A stretch of 12,361 nucleotides of DNA, from positions 16,784-29,144 of the forward strand of contig NHFK01000008.1 of the NCBI GenBank assembly GCA_002171375.1, read 5' to 3'. Of this stretch, positions 1 through 7,516 are shown one piece after another (the first letter of the stretch is position 1; every line of letters begins with the position of its first letter). The position numbers and the translations under genes are program-made. The notes beneath the pieces are model-generated. The model ran no database searches. It saw only the letters and a program-made list of their open reading frames with translations, and was not told the origin of the DNA. Origin of the DNA: Alphaproteobacteria bacterium TMED109 (lineage in GTDB: Bacteria > Pseudomonadota > Alphaproteobacteria > TMED109).

Positions 1-756
1 TTTTTCTTCACTACTAGTTACATAATCAGGTAAAACATGAACTTCTATATAAAGTTTATTATTTTTCCAACCAGCTTTAATAGATTGATTAACTATGTTA
101 ACTCTTGTACCTTCATTAACTAAATCATAAAGAATTTCAATATCTTCTGGATATAATCTAATACATCCGTGAGATACTTTCATTCCAACACCATATGGTT
201 TATTAGTTCCATGTATTAAATATGATGGCATTGATAAATAAATAGCTCTATTACCTAGAGGATTATCTTCTCCTGCAGCAACAACTTTAGGTAAACTAGG
301 GTCTTCTTCTCTTACTGATTCTGGTGGTATCCATATAGGATTTTTCTTTTTTTTTATAACTTTAGTTTTTCCTAATGGTGTTTCCCATCCACTTCTACCA
401 ATACCAATTGGAAAACTAGCTATTAATTTTTCAGATTCGTAGTAATAAAGTCTAAGGTCACCTATATTAATTATAATCCCATCTCGCTTACCAAAAGGTA
501 ATATATGAGCTTTAGGAATTAACAATTTATTATCTTTACCTGGAATCCAAGGGTCCATATTCACATCATTTGCTGATAAAATATCTGCAAATGAAATATT
601 AAATTTTCTAGCTATACTAATTAAAGTATCCTTTTCTTCAATTGTGTAATAATTATTTACTCCGTATAGGTCATCACTTATAATATTATCATTTGATAAA
701 GATGAACTAGAGAATATACAAAAAAAAGGAATGATGATGAATTTAAAGAGTCTCAT
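1..756 (-). CDS. L,D-transpeptidase (LysM + YkuD domains), C-terminus cut by window edge
   Basis: Translating the minus strand from the ATG at 756 gives 252 codons with no stop before base 1, so the protein is partial at its C-terminus. Residues 1-21 form a signal peptide (MRLFKFIII start, hydrophobic core, then serines), which argues for export and for this start. Residues 36-83 look like a LysM peptidoglycan-binding domain. Residues 92-222 are a YkuD/ErfK catalytic domain: HGTN at 182-185 and SHGCIRL at 195-201 carry the conserved histidines and the nucleophilic Cys198. The family works in the periplasm, making 3-3 peptidoglycan cross-links or attaching proteins to peptidoglycan through an L,D-transfer. 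Which of these this protein does cannot be told. The visible catalytic domain is complete; only a tail after residue 252 is missing. The 5' end overlaps the start of the divergent apt gene, so its promoter must lie inside apt; I found no convincing one. Confidence 0.93.
   Translation of the reverse strand, partial: MRLFKFIIIPFFCIFSSSSLSNDNIISDDLYGVNNYYTIEEKDTLISIARKFNISFADILSANDVNMDPWIPGKDNKLLIPKAHILPFGKRDGIIINIGDLRLYYYESEKLIASFPIGIGRSGWETPLGKTKVIKKKKNPIWIPPESVREEDPSLPKVVAAGEDNPLGNRAIYLSMPSYLIHGTNKPYGVGMKVSHGCIRLYPEDIEILYDLVNEGTRVNIVNQSIKAGWKNNKLYIEVHVLPDYVTSSEEK
656..684 (+). promoter_or_regulatory. Candidate sigma-70 promoter for apt, inside the L,D-transpeptidase gene
   Basis: TTTACT (656-661) and a perfect TATAAT (679-684) are separated by 17 bases, and the -10 box lies about 46 bases before the apt start. 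The site is inside the opposing coding sequence, which is where an apt promoter must be because the two genes overlap at their starts. Perfect TATAAT boxes arise easily in DNA this AT-rich, so the -35 match (4 of 6) and the spacing are the main support. Confidence 0.4.
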
Positions 757-1264
757 AAGAACAGTCCCAAATTATCCTAAGCCTGGTATATTATTCCGCG
801 ATATTTCAACATTACTATACAATGGAAATGCATTAAAATATATATCTGATATTTATTTTAATAGATATAAAGAAAAAAATATAAATGCTGTAGCGGGTAT
901 AGAAGCTCGTGGATTTATCTTTGGCGCAATTATAGCAGAAAGACTTGGTATATCATTTGTTCCTATTAGAAAAAAGGGAAAACTTCCATGTAAAGTTATT
1001 TCAGAAGAATATTCTTTAGAATATGGAACAGATACGCTAGAAATGGATATTTCATCTTTAAATAAAAATTCTAATATAGTAATTATAGATGATTTAATAG
1101 CTACAGGTGGTACAGCACTTGCAGCAGGAAATTTAATTAAGAAATTAAATGCTAATATTCTTGAATATTCATTTTTAATAAATTTACCTGAACTTGGTGG
1201 TGCAAAAAAATTAAAAGATAATAATTATAATGTACATTCATTAATGGAATTTGAAGGAGAGTAA
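731..1264 (+). CDS. apt: Adenine phosphoribosyltransferase
   Basis: Purine salvage enzyme of the cytoplasm that converts adenine and PRPP to AMP and pyrophosphate. The 177-residue protein matches bacterial Apt along its length: YPKPGILFRD near residues 15-24, EARGFIFG (58-65), VPIRKKGKLP (77-86), the EYGTDTLE segment (97-104), and the PRPP loop VIIDDLIATGGT (117-128). The usual length is about 170-180, so it is complete. Three consecutive ATG codons (731, 734, 737) are possible starts. The AAGGA at 726-730 touches the first but sits six bases from the third, so 737 (175 residues) is the likelier initiation site. The start region overlaps the divergent L,D-transpeptidase gene by 20-26 bases, and the stop codon lies in a palindrome shared with the converging DUF4340 gene. 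It appears to be a single-gene transcription unit. Confidence 0.97.
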   Translation: MMMNLKSLIRTVPNYPKPGILFRDISTLLYNGNALKYISDIYFNRYKEKNINAVAGIEARGFIFGAIIAERLGISFVPIRKKGKLPCKVISEEYSLEYGTDTLEMDISSLNKNSNIVIIDDLIATGGTALAAGNLIKKLNANILEYSFLINLPELGGAKKLKDNNYNVHSLMEFEGE

Positions 1265-1276
1265 ATTACTCTTTTT
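1254..1276 (+). terminator. Small palindrome holding two convergent stop codons, possible weak terminator
   Basis: AGAGTAA (1258-1264) and TTACTCT (1266-1272) are perfect inverted copies around a single A at 1265. The apt stop is TAA at 1262-1264 and the opposing DUF4340 stop is the complement of 1266-1268, so both stops are part of the palindrome. In RNA the arms could extend with two G-U pairs to 1254-1276. A T run (1272-1276) follows the plus-strand stem; the minus strand has no such run. The stem is short, so termination here is only possible, not shown. Confidence 0.3.
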
Positions 1277-2384
1277 GATCAACATCCTTCTTTTTTGTTA
1301 AATCTTCAAGCCTACTATAAAACTGTTGATGCTTTTCATTTTTTAATGAAAATACCCAATTACTAAAATTAGTATTTAATCTAATTACTTCTTCTTCTAC
1401 ATCTTTATAACTATTCATTTCAGGTAACCCTACGTTAACTGGTCCATCTGCAGGCAACTCTCTTCTTAATTTAATATCTGAGGATGCATTAAAAGAGACC
1501 CAATTAAAACCTTTAATATTCTCATTTTTTATTATTATTTTTAATCCATCAAAAGTTGTATAAACTATAGTAGTAGCCTTATCTGTAAAAGAAATATCAT
1601 TTTTAGATCGTATGTCTACCAATGCTACAGTATCAAGAGCGCTTCCTAATTGATTGCCAACATATGGGTTTACCGGTAAAGTATCATCATCCAAATTTTC
1701 TAATTTAAAGTACTGTTCAGCATAATTATCTCTTTTAATAATTACCTCATGGCCGTCTGGATGTGTAATGATAATATCCGCTATTCTTGTTCTATGAACT
1801 GTAAATAATGTATCATCAAGCCAGTCTATTTGTGACTCAGGTACATCAAAATTTCTCCAAACTAACCAACTTTGATTATCATTTGGTTTCCTAGCATATC
1901 TAGTTTCCACTCCAAATTTTGAATCGTTACCAACTAAAATAGAGGCTACTTCACCTTTATCATTATTAATTAGAGTAACCTTATTAGCAGTATTAGTATT
2001 AATATCTATACTATTTAAACCTAGTTCTCCATGCAAATCAGGGTTTTTAGTTTTTGGTTCTATTGTTTCTAATTGAGCAACCCCTACAATAACTCTTTTA
2101 ATTTTATCAAGAGGAACAGGAAAATTAGCTAAATCAGGAAGATACCAATTATCTTCATTTCTAATAATAGAAAAGTTTTCATTAAAACTAGCAATATTAA
2201 TCTCAGCAATTTCATTCAATAATTTAAGACTATTTACATCAGTAGAAACGCTTAGCTCAGGAAATAAAAATCTTTCCCCTTCTACCCTTCTGTTCTCTGA
2301 ATCTTTGTATAAACTTACAATAGATGTAATTCCAACAAATATTACAGTAACTATTATTATTAAGTAAGCATTTGACTGCTTCAT
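1266..2384 (-). CDS. DUF4340 domain protein, membrane-anchored partner of a Gld-type ABC system
   Basis: A 372-residue protein with one N-terminal membrane segment (about 6-25) and a large remainder expected outside the cytoplasm. The sequence fits the DUF4340 family: NWYLPDLANFPVPLDKI near 79-95, followed by the VAQLETIEPKTKNP region (102-115), the ILVGNDS segment (149-155) with TRYARKP after it, and WLDDTLF (188-194). The biochemical function of DUF4340 is unknown; the family is regularly found after GldG-like proteins. It is the last gene of the four-gene operon starting at 5826, 16 bases after the GldG-like stop. An AAAGGA Shine-Dalgarno sequence overlapping that stop lies nine bases before this ATG. 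The role is inferred only from context: an extracytoplasmic subunit working with the ATPase, permease and GldG-like protein. Confidence 0.85.
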   Translation of the reverse strand: MKQSNAYLIIIVTVIFVGITSIVSLYKDSENRRVEGERFLFPELSVSTDVNSLKLLNEIAEINIASFNENFSIIRNEDNWYLPDLANFPVPLDKIKRVIVGVAQLETIEPKTKNPDLHGELGLNSIDINTNTANKVTLINNDKGEVASILVGNDSKFGVETRYARKPNDNQSWLVWRNFDVPESQIDWLDDTLFTVHRTRIADIIITHPDGHEVIIKRDNYAEQYFKLENLDDDTLPVNPYVGNQLGSALDTVALVDIRSKNDISFTDKATTIVYTTFDGLKIIIKNENIKGFNWVSFNASSDIKLRRELPADGPVNVGLPEMNSYKDVEEEVIRLNTNFSNWVFSLKNEKHQQFYSRLEDLTKKKDVDQKE

Positions 2385-2400
2385 TACTTTTAATCCTTTA

Positions 2401-4347
2401 TTATTTAGTTCGCATACCTGCTAAATGATTAATTCTTTTTCTTCTTCTCATTAAAAATACAAGAACAGCCGAAATAGCCACTAAAATAGGAGCAACCCAT
2501 ATGTTATAAAGTTTTAACATTAGTCCTAATTTCTCTATATCTACTCTTAAATCCCTTTGAACATCTCTTAATTGTTTTCTAATATTAATTATTTGATCTT
2601 TAAAGTCCTGCAAAGTATCCGCTTGCTCTTTTGATAAAATTGGTGCTCCATCCTGAGTAGCTATAGATGCCCCCCTTTGTAAATCTCTTAATTTATTTTC
2701 TGTAATCGTCAAATCATTTTGTAAACTTTTTTCAGTCTCTCTATAGGCTGTTTCAGCTTTCTTTTGAAGTTCTTCTACAACTATAAATGGTCTCATTGAT
2801 GTACCTCTTGTTCTTAGAGCAATCAGTTCTCCTCCACCTGAGAGATATTCAACAGCATTAATAACCAGAGAACCATTATCAGAAATTGGAGTAAAAGTTT
2901 CTTTTCCAAAGTTATCCTGCTTTTGTGTCCAAATAGAATTTGAAAGCATATCTGTATCTGCAAATATTAAAATATTGCCTTTATTCGTTTCTATTTTATG
3001 GTTTCTATTTATAAATGGTTCCCCTCCATCTTCAGGCGTAGGAGGTCCATCTTTAAAGGCTGAATTAAATTGTCCTGTTAAACTAACAGCCAAATTTTTA
3101 GTTGCCTGGTCAGATTGAAATTCAGATAGTAATAAAGTTGGATCTGGTCTAAATTGTATTTTAAACCTCTCAATTAACATAGAGTCTGCATTGGAACTAT
3201 ATAATATTTCAAATTTTGATTTTGCATCTTTAGACCTTACTATACCTCCAGGCGTATTTGTTAAAATAGATTCGAGTTCATTTGTAATTAGATTATTTGG
3301 ATTCATTAAGTCTTTTGTCAATGACAACCATAATACATATGTAATTACTCTGGAATTTTGGGATCTTCCAATTGTAACTTTTCTTCCAGATATTCTATCC
3401 CCAACTATCATACCTGGCTCCACATAGGCGCCATAATTACTAAATAACGTATTTAAATTTGAACCAGGTATATAAGTTCTTCTCTGCTCTATTGGTAATG
3501 CATTTCTTTCAACTTCAGAATAAGGATCAACAAAAAATATAGTACCTTTTCCAGACATTACAAATTGATCAATTGCATATTTAGTTATATTGTCTAAATC
3601 CTTAGGATGAACTATCATAAGCAAATCTATATCGTCGGGTATCCTTATACTATCAGAAGGAATACTAATAATTTCAAATGCCTCTCCTAACCTATTATAA
3701 ATTTCCCAAGGAGAAACATATTCAGAGGCAGGTGCATCAGGATAAGCTAATCCTCCATTGATAGGTAAGGAACTTATTAAACCTAATTTCTTCTTCTTAG
3801 GATTAGCAAGATCGTTAACGATTCTACTAATATCATATTCTAAATATGTCTCTCTATTTTGCTCAAAAAAAGGAATTGTAGAAATATCATCTGTTGAATT
3901 TGTAGCTACTAAGCCAAAATAAAACTTCTCTCCAGCTTGTGAAATCTGCATACCTTGTAAGCCATATAAAATAGCTAAATCTTCATTATCAGTAAATGGT
4001 TCTGGATCAACTCTTTCTAATCTAATCATACCATTAGATCTAACAACATATTCCTCAATTATTTCTCTTACTCTTTGACCATATTCCCTCATAGGGGCAA
4101 TATCTCTGCTTAATTTGTCTGAGAAAAATAATCTTAAAGTAATAGGTTCTTTTATCGTTTCTAAAACTTTAAACGTACCAGAGTTTAATGTGTAAAGATT
4201 ATTTTCAGTTAAATCTAATCTTGCACCTGAAAATAGCTGATTACTTAATGTATTTAATGAAATAAATAAAATTATTACTGCTATAGAAGCAAATCTAACT
4301 AAAATTGCTGATGATGTATTATCATTTTTTAATAAGGAAGATAACAT
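2401..4347 (-). CDS. GldG-like ABC transporter auxiliary protein
   Basis: A 648-residue protein with a membrane segment near 15-35, the family hallmark stretch after it (RLDLTENNLYTLN at 43-55), a large extracytoplasmic region, a predicted coiled coil at about 523-610 with a central break, and a second membrane segment near 615-632 followed by an arginine-rich cytoplasmic tail. This is the layout of the GldG / ABC_transp_aux family. In gliding Bacteroidetes GldG works with the GldA ATPase and GldF permease; homologues are widespread in non-gliding bacteria with no settled function. The stop is one base before the permease-side spacing rule reverses: the gene begins one base after the permease stop at 4349, so the two are probably translationally coupled. 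Gene length and domain order look intact. The substrate and partner outside the membrane are unknown. Confidence 0.88.
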   Translation of the reverse strand: MLSSLLKNDNTSSAILVRFASIAVIILFISLNTLSNQLFSGARLDLTENNLYTLNSGTFKVLETIKEPITLRLFFSDKLSRDIAPMREYGQRVREIIEEYVVRSNGMIRLERVDPEPFTDNEDLAILYGLQGMQISQAGEKFYFGLVATNSTDDISTIPFFEQNRETYLEYDISRIVNDLANPKKKKLGLISSLPINGGLAYPDAPASEYVSPWEIYNRLGEAFEIISIPSDSIRIPDDIDLLMIVHPKDLDNITKYAIDQFVMSGKGTIFFVDPYSEVERNALPIEQRRTYIPGSNLNTLFSNYGAYVEPGMIVGDRISGRKVTIGRSQNSRVITYVLWLSLTKDLMNPNNLITNELESILTNTPGGIVRSKDAKSKFEILYSSNADSMLIERFKIQFRPDPTLLLSEFQSDQATKNLAVSLTGQFNSAFKDGPPTPEDGGEPFINRNHKIETNKGNILIFADTDMLSNSIWTQKQDNFGKETFTPISDNGSLVINAVEYLSGGGELIALRTRGTSMRPFIVVEELQKKAETAYRETEKSLQNDLTITENKLRDLQRGASIATQDGAPILSKEQADTLQDFKDQIINIRKQLRDVQRDLRVDIEKLGLMLKLYNIWVAPILVAISAVLVFLMRRRKRINHLAGMRTK

Positions 4348-4348
4348 A

Positions 4349-5083
4349 CTATATACCTTTTTTAGAATTTATAGATATAACATTAAGTGTTAACGCCCCT
4401 AATATTAGAGATAAGAAATATATTATATTTCTAATATCTATTACACCTTGAGTTAAATCAGTAAAATTAGATATAAAACTAAAAGATGCAATTGTATCAA
4501 GAAGTGCTTGCGGAGTCCATCCTGAAAAAAAGTTTAGCACAATTGGCATACCACTTACCGTAAATAAAAAGCATACAGCAATAGTAACAACAAAAGCTAT
4601 AACTTGATTTTTTGTTAAAGAAGAAATGCACGAACCAATAGCTAAATAACCACCTGCCATTAACAAACTACCCAAGTAACTGGCAACTATAGTTCCATTG
4701 TCCGGGTCTCCTAAATAATTAACTGTAATCCACATAGGAAAAGTTAATATTAAAGAAATAGCGGTAAATATCCAAGCTGCTAAAAATTTTCCTAATACAG
4801 CCTGTGATGTACTAATTGGTAAAGTCATTAATAATTCAATAGTGCCATTTCTTCTTTCTTCTGCCCATAATCTCATTGAGATTGCAGGAATTAAAAATAA
4901 ATATAACCATGGATGCCAATCAAAAAAAGAAGTTAAATCTGCTTGTCCTCTCTCATAAAAACCACCCATATAAAAAGTAAACAGACCAGACATAATAAGG
5001 AATATAACTATAAATACGTAGGCTACTGGGGTAGCAAAATAACCATTTATTTCTCTTTTAGTTATAGATAAAATTGTATTCAT
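4349..5083 (-). CDS. ABC-2 type transporter permease (GldF-like)
   Basis: A 244-residue, very hydrophobic inner-membrane protein with about six membrane segments (roughly 17-39, 59-72, 98-122, 135-155, 160-185 and 214-237). The segment AEERRNGTIELLMTLP at 74-89, just after the second membrane helix, is typical of ABC-2 permeases of the GldF/NosY kind. Its start codon overlaps the stop of the ATPase gene by one base (TAATG at 5085-5081), a strong sign of coupled translation and of a 1:1 pairing with that ATPase. It would form the membrane channel or mechanical core of the complex with the GldG-like and DUF4340 proteins. No binding-protein gene is present, consistent with an exporter or an energy-transducing device and not an importer. 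Confidence 0.92.
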   Translation of the reverse strand: MNTILSITKREINGYFATPVAYVFIVIFLIMSGLFTFYMGGFYERGQADLTSFFDWHPWLYLFLIPAISMRLWAEERRNGTIELLMTLPISTSQAVLGKFLAAWIFTAISLILTFPMWITVNYLGDPDNGTIVASYLGSLLMAGGYLAIGSCISSLTKNQVIAFVVTIAVCFLFTVSGMPIVLNFFSGWTPQALLDTIASFSFISNFTDLTQGVIDIRNIIYFLSLILGALTLNVISINSKKGI

Positions 5084-5826
5084 TATTTTATTTCTCCAGG
5101 ATTACCTATAGTTAGAGTTCTAAAAACATCATCTAACGTTGAACCCTTTGGTGAACCCTTAAGTAATTCTTTTGGTGATTTATCAATTATCATTCTTCCT
5201 TGGGCTATTATCATAGCTCTCGTACACACAGCATCTACTTCTTCCAAAATATGAGTTGAAATTATAATAGCCTTAGTTGAAGCCATCTCTTTAATTAGCT
5301 TTCTAACTTCATGTTTTTGATTAGGATCTAGACCATCTGTAGGTTCATCAAGTATTAATATATCTGGATCATGGATTATTGCTTGAGATAAACCAACTCT
5401 TCTTTTGTAGCCCTTTGAAAGGGTTTCTAATTGCTGATATAAAACCAACTCTAAGCCTAATTTTTTAACAGCATTTTCTATTGCTATATCTAATTTACTA
5501 CTAGGTATTTTTCTAACATCGGCTATAAATTTTAAAAAATTTAATACTGTCATTTCACCGTATAAAGGGGCGCCTTCTGGAACATACCCTATCTTTTCTT
5601 TTATTTGTAGAGGATATTTAGCAACATCATTATTACATACTTTAATAGTTCCTTCGGTAGGTGATAGAAAACCAGTTATCATTCTCATAGTAGTTGTCTT
5701 ACCTGCACCATTAGGCCCAAGAAAACCGAGAACTTCTCCCCTATTTAATGAAAAGCTTATATTATCCACTGCTATAAATGGACCAAAGCTTTTAGTTAAT
5801 TTATCAACTTCTATCAATACAGACAT
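5083..5826 (-). CDS. ABC transporter ATP-binding protein (GldA-like)
   Basis: A 247-residue ATPase, first gene of the four-gene operon. Walker A is GPNGAGKTT at 37-45, the signature motif is LSKGY at 136-140, Walker B plus catalytic glutamate is ILILDEP at 156-162, and the switch histidine is H192 (STHILEE). The Q-loop position reads YVPEGAPLY (81-89), with Glu where most ABC ATPases have Gln; I recall similar PE sequences in GldA-type proteins, so it is probably a family trait. The C-terminal LDDVFRTLT (231-239) is typical of ABC-2 exporters. It would power the permease encoded next to it. The start at 5826 has a GGGGAAGG purine stretch about nine bases upstream. Transcription probably begins in the divergent spacer 5827-5949. 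Confidence 0.95.
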   Translation of the reverse strand: MSVLIEVDKLTKSFGPFIAVDNISFSLNRGEVLGFLGPNGAGKTTTMRMITGFLSPTEGTIKVCNNDVAKYPLQIKEKIGYVPEGAPLYGEMTVLNFLKFIADVRKIPSSKLDIAIENAVKKLGLELVLYQQLETLSKGYKRRVGLSQAIIHDPDILILDEPTDGLDPNQKHEVRKLIKEMASTKAIIISTHILEEVDAVCTRAMIIAQGRMIIDKSPKELLKGSPKGSTLDDVFRTLTIGNPGEIK

Positions 5827-5894
5827 ATAGTTGAACCTTCCCCTTACAAAATTTATTGCACATAAATAGTATCACTTCACAATAGTTTCAAGTA

Positions 5895-5900
5895 TATAAT
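5895..5900 (+). promoter_or_regulatory. Possible -10 box for the redox operon
   Basis: A perfect TATAAT lies 49 bases before the start of the thioredoxin-fold gene, in the 123-base divergent spacer where a promoter is expected. No good -35 box sits 16-18 bases upstream (TCACTT is the closest). On the other strand a TTGAAA (5891-5886) could be a -35 for the ABC operon, but its -10 at 17 bases (TATTTA) is poor. Confidence 0.25.
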
Positions 5901-5903
5901 GAT

Positions 5904-5927
5904 ATTTAATAATATTAATTATTAAAT
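5904..5927. repeat. Perfect AT-only inverted repeat in the divergent spacer
   Basis: ATTTAATAAT (5904-5913) is followed by ATTA and then its exact reverse complement ATTATTAAAT (5918-5927). It lies between the ABC operon and the redox operon, starting three bases after a TATAAT. It could be an operator or simply a low-complexity AT tract; a rho-independent terminator is unlikely because there is no G-C pair and no gene ends here. Confidence 0.5.
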
Positions 5928-5949
5928 TTATAAGGCATATTTATAAATT

Positions 5950-6480
5950 ATGTTAACTCAATCTCAAAAAATTAATTCTAGTTTTGTCGCGAAAGACTTT
6001 AAACTTCTTGGAGTTGATAAAAAATATTATACTTTAAATTCTATAAAAGGATCTAAAGCAACATTAATTTGCTTTATATGTAATCACTGTCCTTATGTTA
6101 AAGAAATAATATATGACCTAGTAAAAGAGACTAATGAATTAAGAAAATACGGTATATCTTCAGTTGCTATTATGCCAAATGATGTAAATACATACCCAGA
6201 AGATAGTTTTGAGAATATGATTTTATTTTCAAAATCAAATAAGTTTAATATTCCTTATCTATATGATGAAGAGCAAAATATTGCAAAATCATATAATGCA
6301 GTCTGTACTCCAGATTTTTTTGGTTTTGATGAGAATTTAGTATTAAAATATAGAGGTAGAATAAATAATCCAAAAAATAAAAATGATAGGGAGTTATTTT
6401 CCTCAATGCTTTCTATAGCAAATAAAAAGGATATTCCTTTTAATAATCCTAGTATAGGATGCTCCATCAAATGGAAATAA
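5950..6480 (+). CDS. Thioredoxin-fold redoxin with CNHC active site
   Basis: A 176-residue protein of the AhpC/TSA-thioredoxin superfamily. It belongs to the group recognised by a CNHCPYV site (C44 to V50), a YLYDE.Q..AK segment (103-113), CTPDFFGFD (119-127) containing the cis-proline P121, YRGRINN (134-140) and a PSIGCSIKWK end (167-176). C44 and C47 form a likely redox-active pair; C119 and C171 are further conserved-looking cysteines. No signal peptide is visible, so it should act in the cytoplasm, as a thiol oxidoreductase or peroxidase-like enzyme; the substrate of this family is not known to me. It is followed after a single base by the ferredoxin-reductase-like gene, suggesting one operon and a shared redox task. 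Shine-Dalgarno is weak (TAAGG about 13 bases upstream). Length is near that of the family. Confidence 0.88.
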   Translation: MLTQSQKINSSFVAKDFKLLGVDKKYYTLNSIKGSKATLICFICNHCPYVKEIIYDLVKETNELRKYGISSVAIMPNDVNTYPEDSFENMILFSKSNKFNIPYLYDEEQNIAKSYNAVCTPDFFGFDENLVLKYRGRINNPKNKNDRELFSSMLSIANKKDIPFNNPSIGCSIKWK

Positions 6481-6481
6481 A

Positions 6482-7513
6482 ATGTCAAATAAATTAACTA
6501 ATATAAAAATTCCAAAATATAATTTAAATTATGAAATTCAAAATAATAAAAATATCATAGATGCATCATTAGATAAAAATATTAAATTAGCTTACAGTTG
6601 TAAGTCTGGGATTTGTGGAACATGTAAAGCTAAAGTTGTTAGTGGTGAAATTAATAAGAATAATAAAGTTAATCATATTTTAAATGATAGCGAAAAAGAA
6701 AATAATATCGTTCTCCTCTGCCAATCTAATGGGTTGTCAAGAGAGGTTATTCTTGAATTATTATCTCCTCTTCCTAAAAATCCTAAATTAAATAAAGTAA
6801 GAGAATTAGTTTCAGAAATTCTAAGTATTAAATATATTAATAAGTCTATTATTGAACTAAGTATTTCTGTTCCTAAAAGGTTCAATTATGACAAAAAAAA
6901 CAATAATTATATAAAAATATTAATACCAGGCTTAGAAAACAATGATAAATATCCTATTATAAATTCTTTAGAACAAGAGAATAAATATAATGGTGTAATT
7001 AATATCCTATTAAATATAAATAAAAATGCTAAAGCCAATAGCTATTTTAAAAAATCCTTAATACAAGGAGAGACATTATCTATAAAAGGTCCTTATGATG
7101 AAAATAATACTATATTACCGAATAATAAACCTCTTTTATTCATAGTCGAAGATAACTACATTATACATTCATTAAATATGATCAAAGTCTTAATTTCACA
7201 TAATTATTCCTTTCCAATAATGCTCATTTGTAATTTTGAAAATAAAACAGATATAATATTACTAGATGAAATGCATAGACTTACATTTATTAATAAAGGT
7301 TTTTCTTATAAAATATCCCTTACAAATAAAGATAATATAAATAATATTGATAGATTTTTATACGGCCGAAGCATCAATATCATTAGTAAAATATTTCCAG
7401 ATTTAAGTTCACATTATATTGTTATTAATGGAAAAAATAAATTTTTAAATGAAAATTATAATAAAGTTATTCAATTAGGAGCAATTAAAAATAATATTAA
7501 AAAAATACTATAG
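6482..7513 (+). CDS. 2Fe-2S ferredoxin fused to a degenerate flavoreductase-like module
   Basis: A 343-residue protein. Residues 1-93 are a plant-type 2Fe-2S ferredoxin with all four ligands: C40, C45, C48 (CKSGICGTC) and C80. Residues 105-343 align in layout with the FAD/NAD(P)H module of reductases such as CDP-6-deoxyglucoseen or phenol hydroxylase reductase. The key motifs are altered: the FAD-binding RxYS position reads DKYP (155-158), the glycine-rich NAD loop (usually AGGTG.AP) reads VEDNYIIH (222-229), and the late YxCGP region reads YIVINGK (312-318). The iron-sulfur domain thus looks functional, while flavin and nicotinamide binding are doubtful. It may be an electron carrier with a scaffold domain, or a fast-evolving reductase. 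The gene is richer in AAT/AAA/ATA codons (Asn, Lys, Ile) than its neighbours. It starts one base after the redoxin stop. Confidence 0.8.
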   Translation: MSNKLTNIKIPKYNLNYEIQNNKNIIDASLDKNIKLAYSCKSGICGTCKAKVVSGEINKNNKVNHILNDSEKENNIVLLCQSNGLSREVILELLSPLPKNPKLNKVRELVSEILSIKYINKSIIELSISVPKRFNYDKKNNNYIKILIPGLENNDKYPIINSLEQENKYNGVINILLNINKNAKANSYFKKSLIQGETLSIKGPYDENNTILPNNKPLLFIVEDNYIIHSLNMIKVLISHNYSFPIMLICNFENKTDIILLDEMHRLTFINKGFSYKISLTNKDNINNIDRFLYGRSINIISKIFPDLSSHYIVINGKNKFLNENYNKVIQLGAIKNNIKKIL

Positions 7514-7516
7514 TCT

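Noticed and set aside
3191..3427. Plus-strand open frame of 78 codons inside the GldG-like gene
   Set aside because: It is antisense to a well-supported coding region, has no recognisable domain or ribosome site, and fits the chance frames expected there.
5871..5891. Promoter for the ABC operon using TTGAAA on the minus strand
   Set aside because: The -10 at 17 bases matches at only three of six positions and better boxes need abnormal spacing.
6255..6488. Minus-strand open frame of 77 codons inside the redoxin gene
   Set aside because: It is the antisense shadow of a conserved segment (CTPDFFGFD to GCSIKWK) and has no independent support.
6673..6885. Minus-strand open frame of 70 codons inside the ferredoxin-fusion gene
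   Set aside because: It lies antisense to the linker between the ferredoxin and reductase-like domains, with no start signal or homology.
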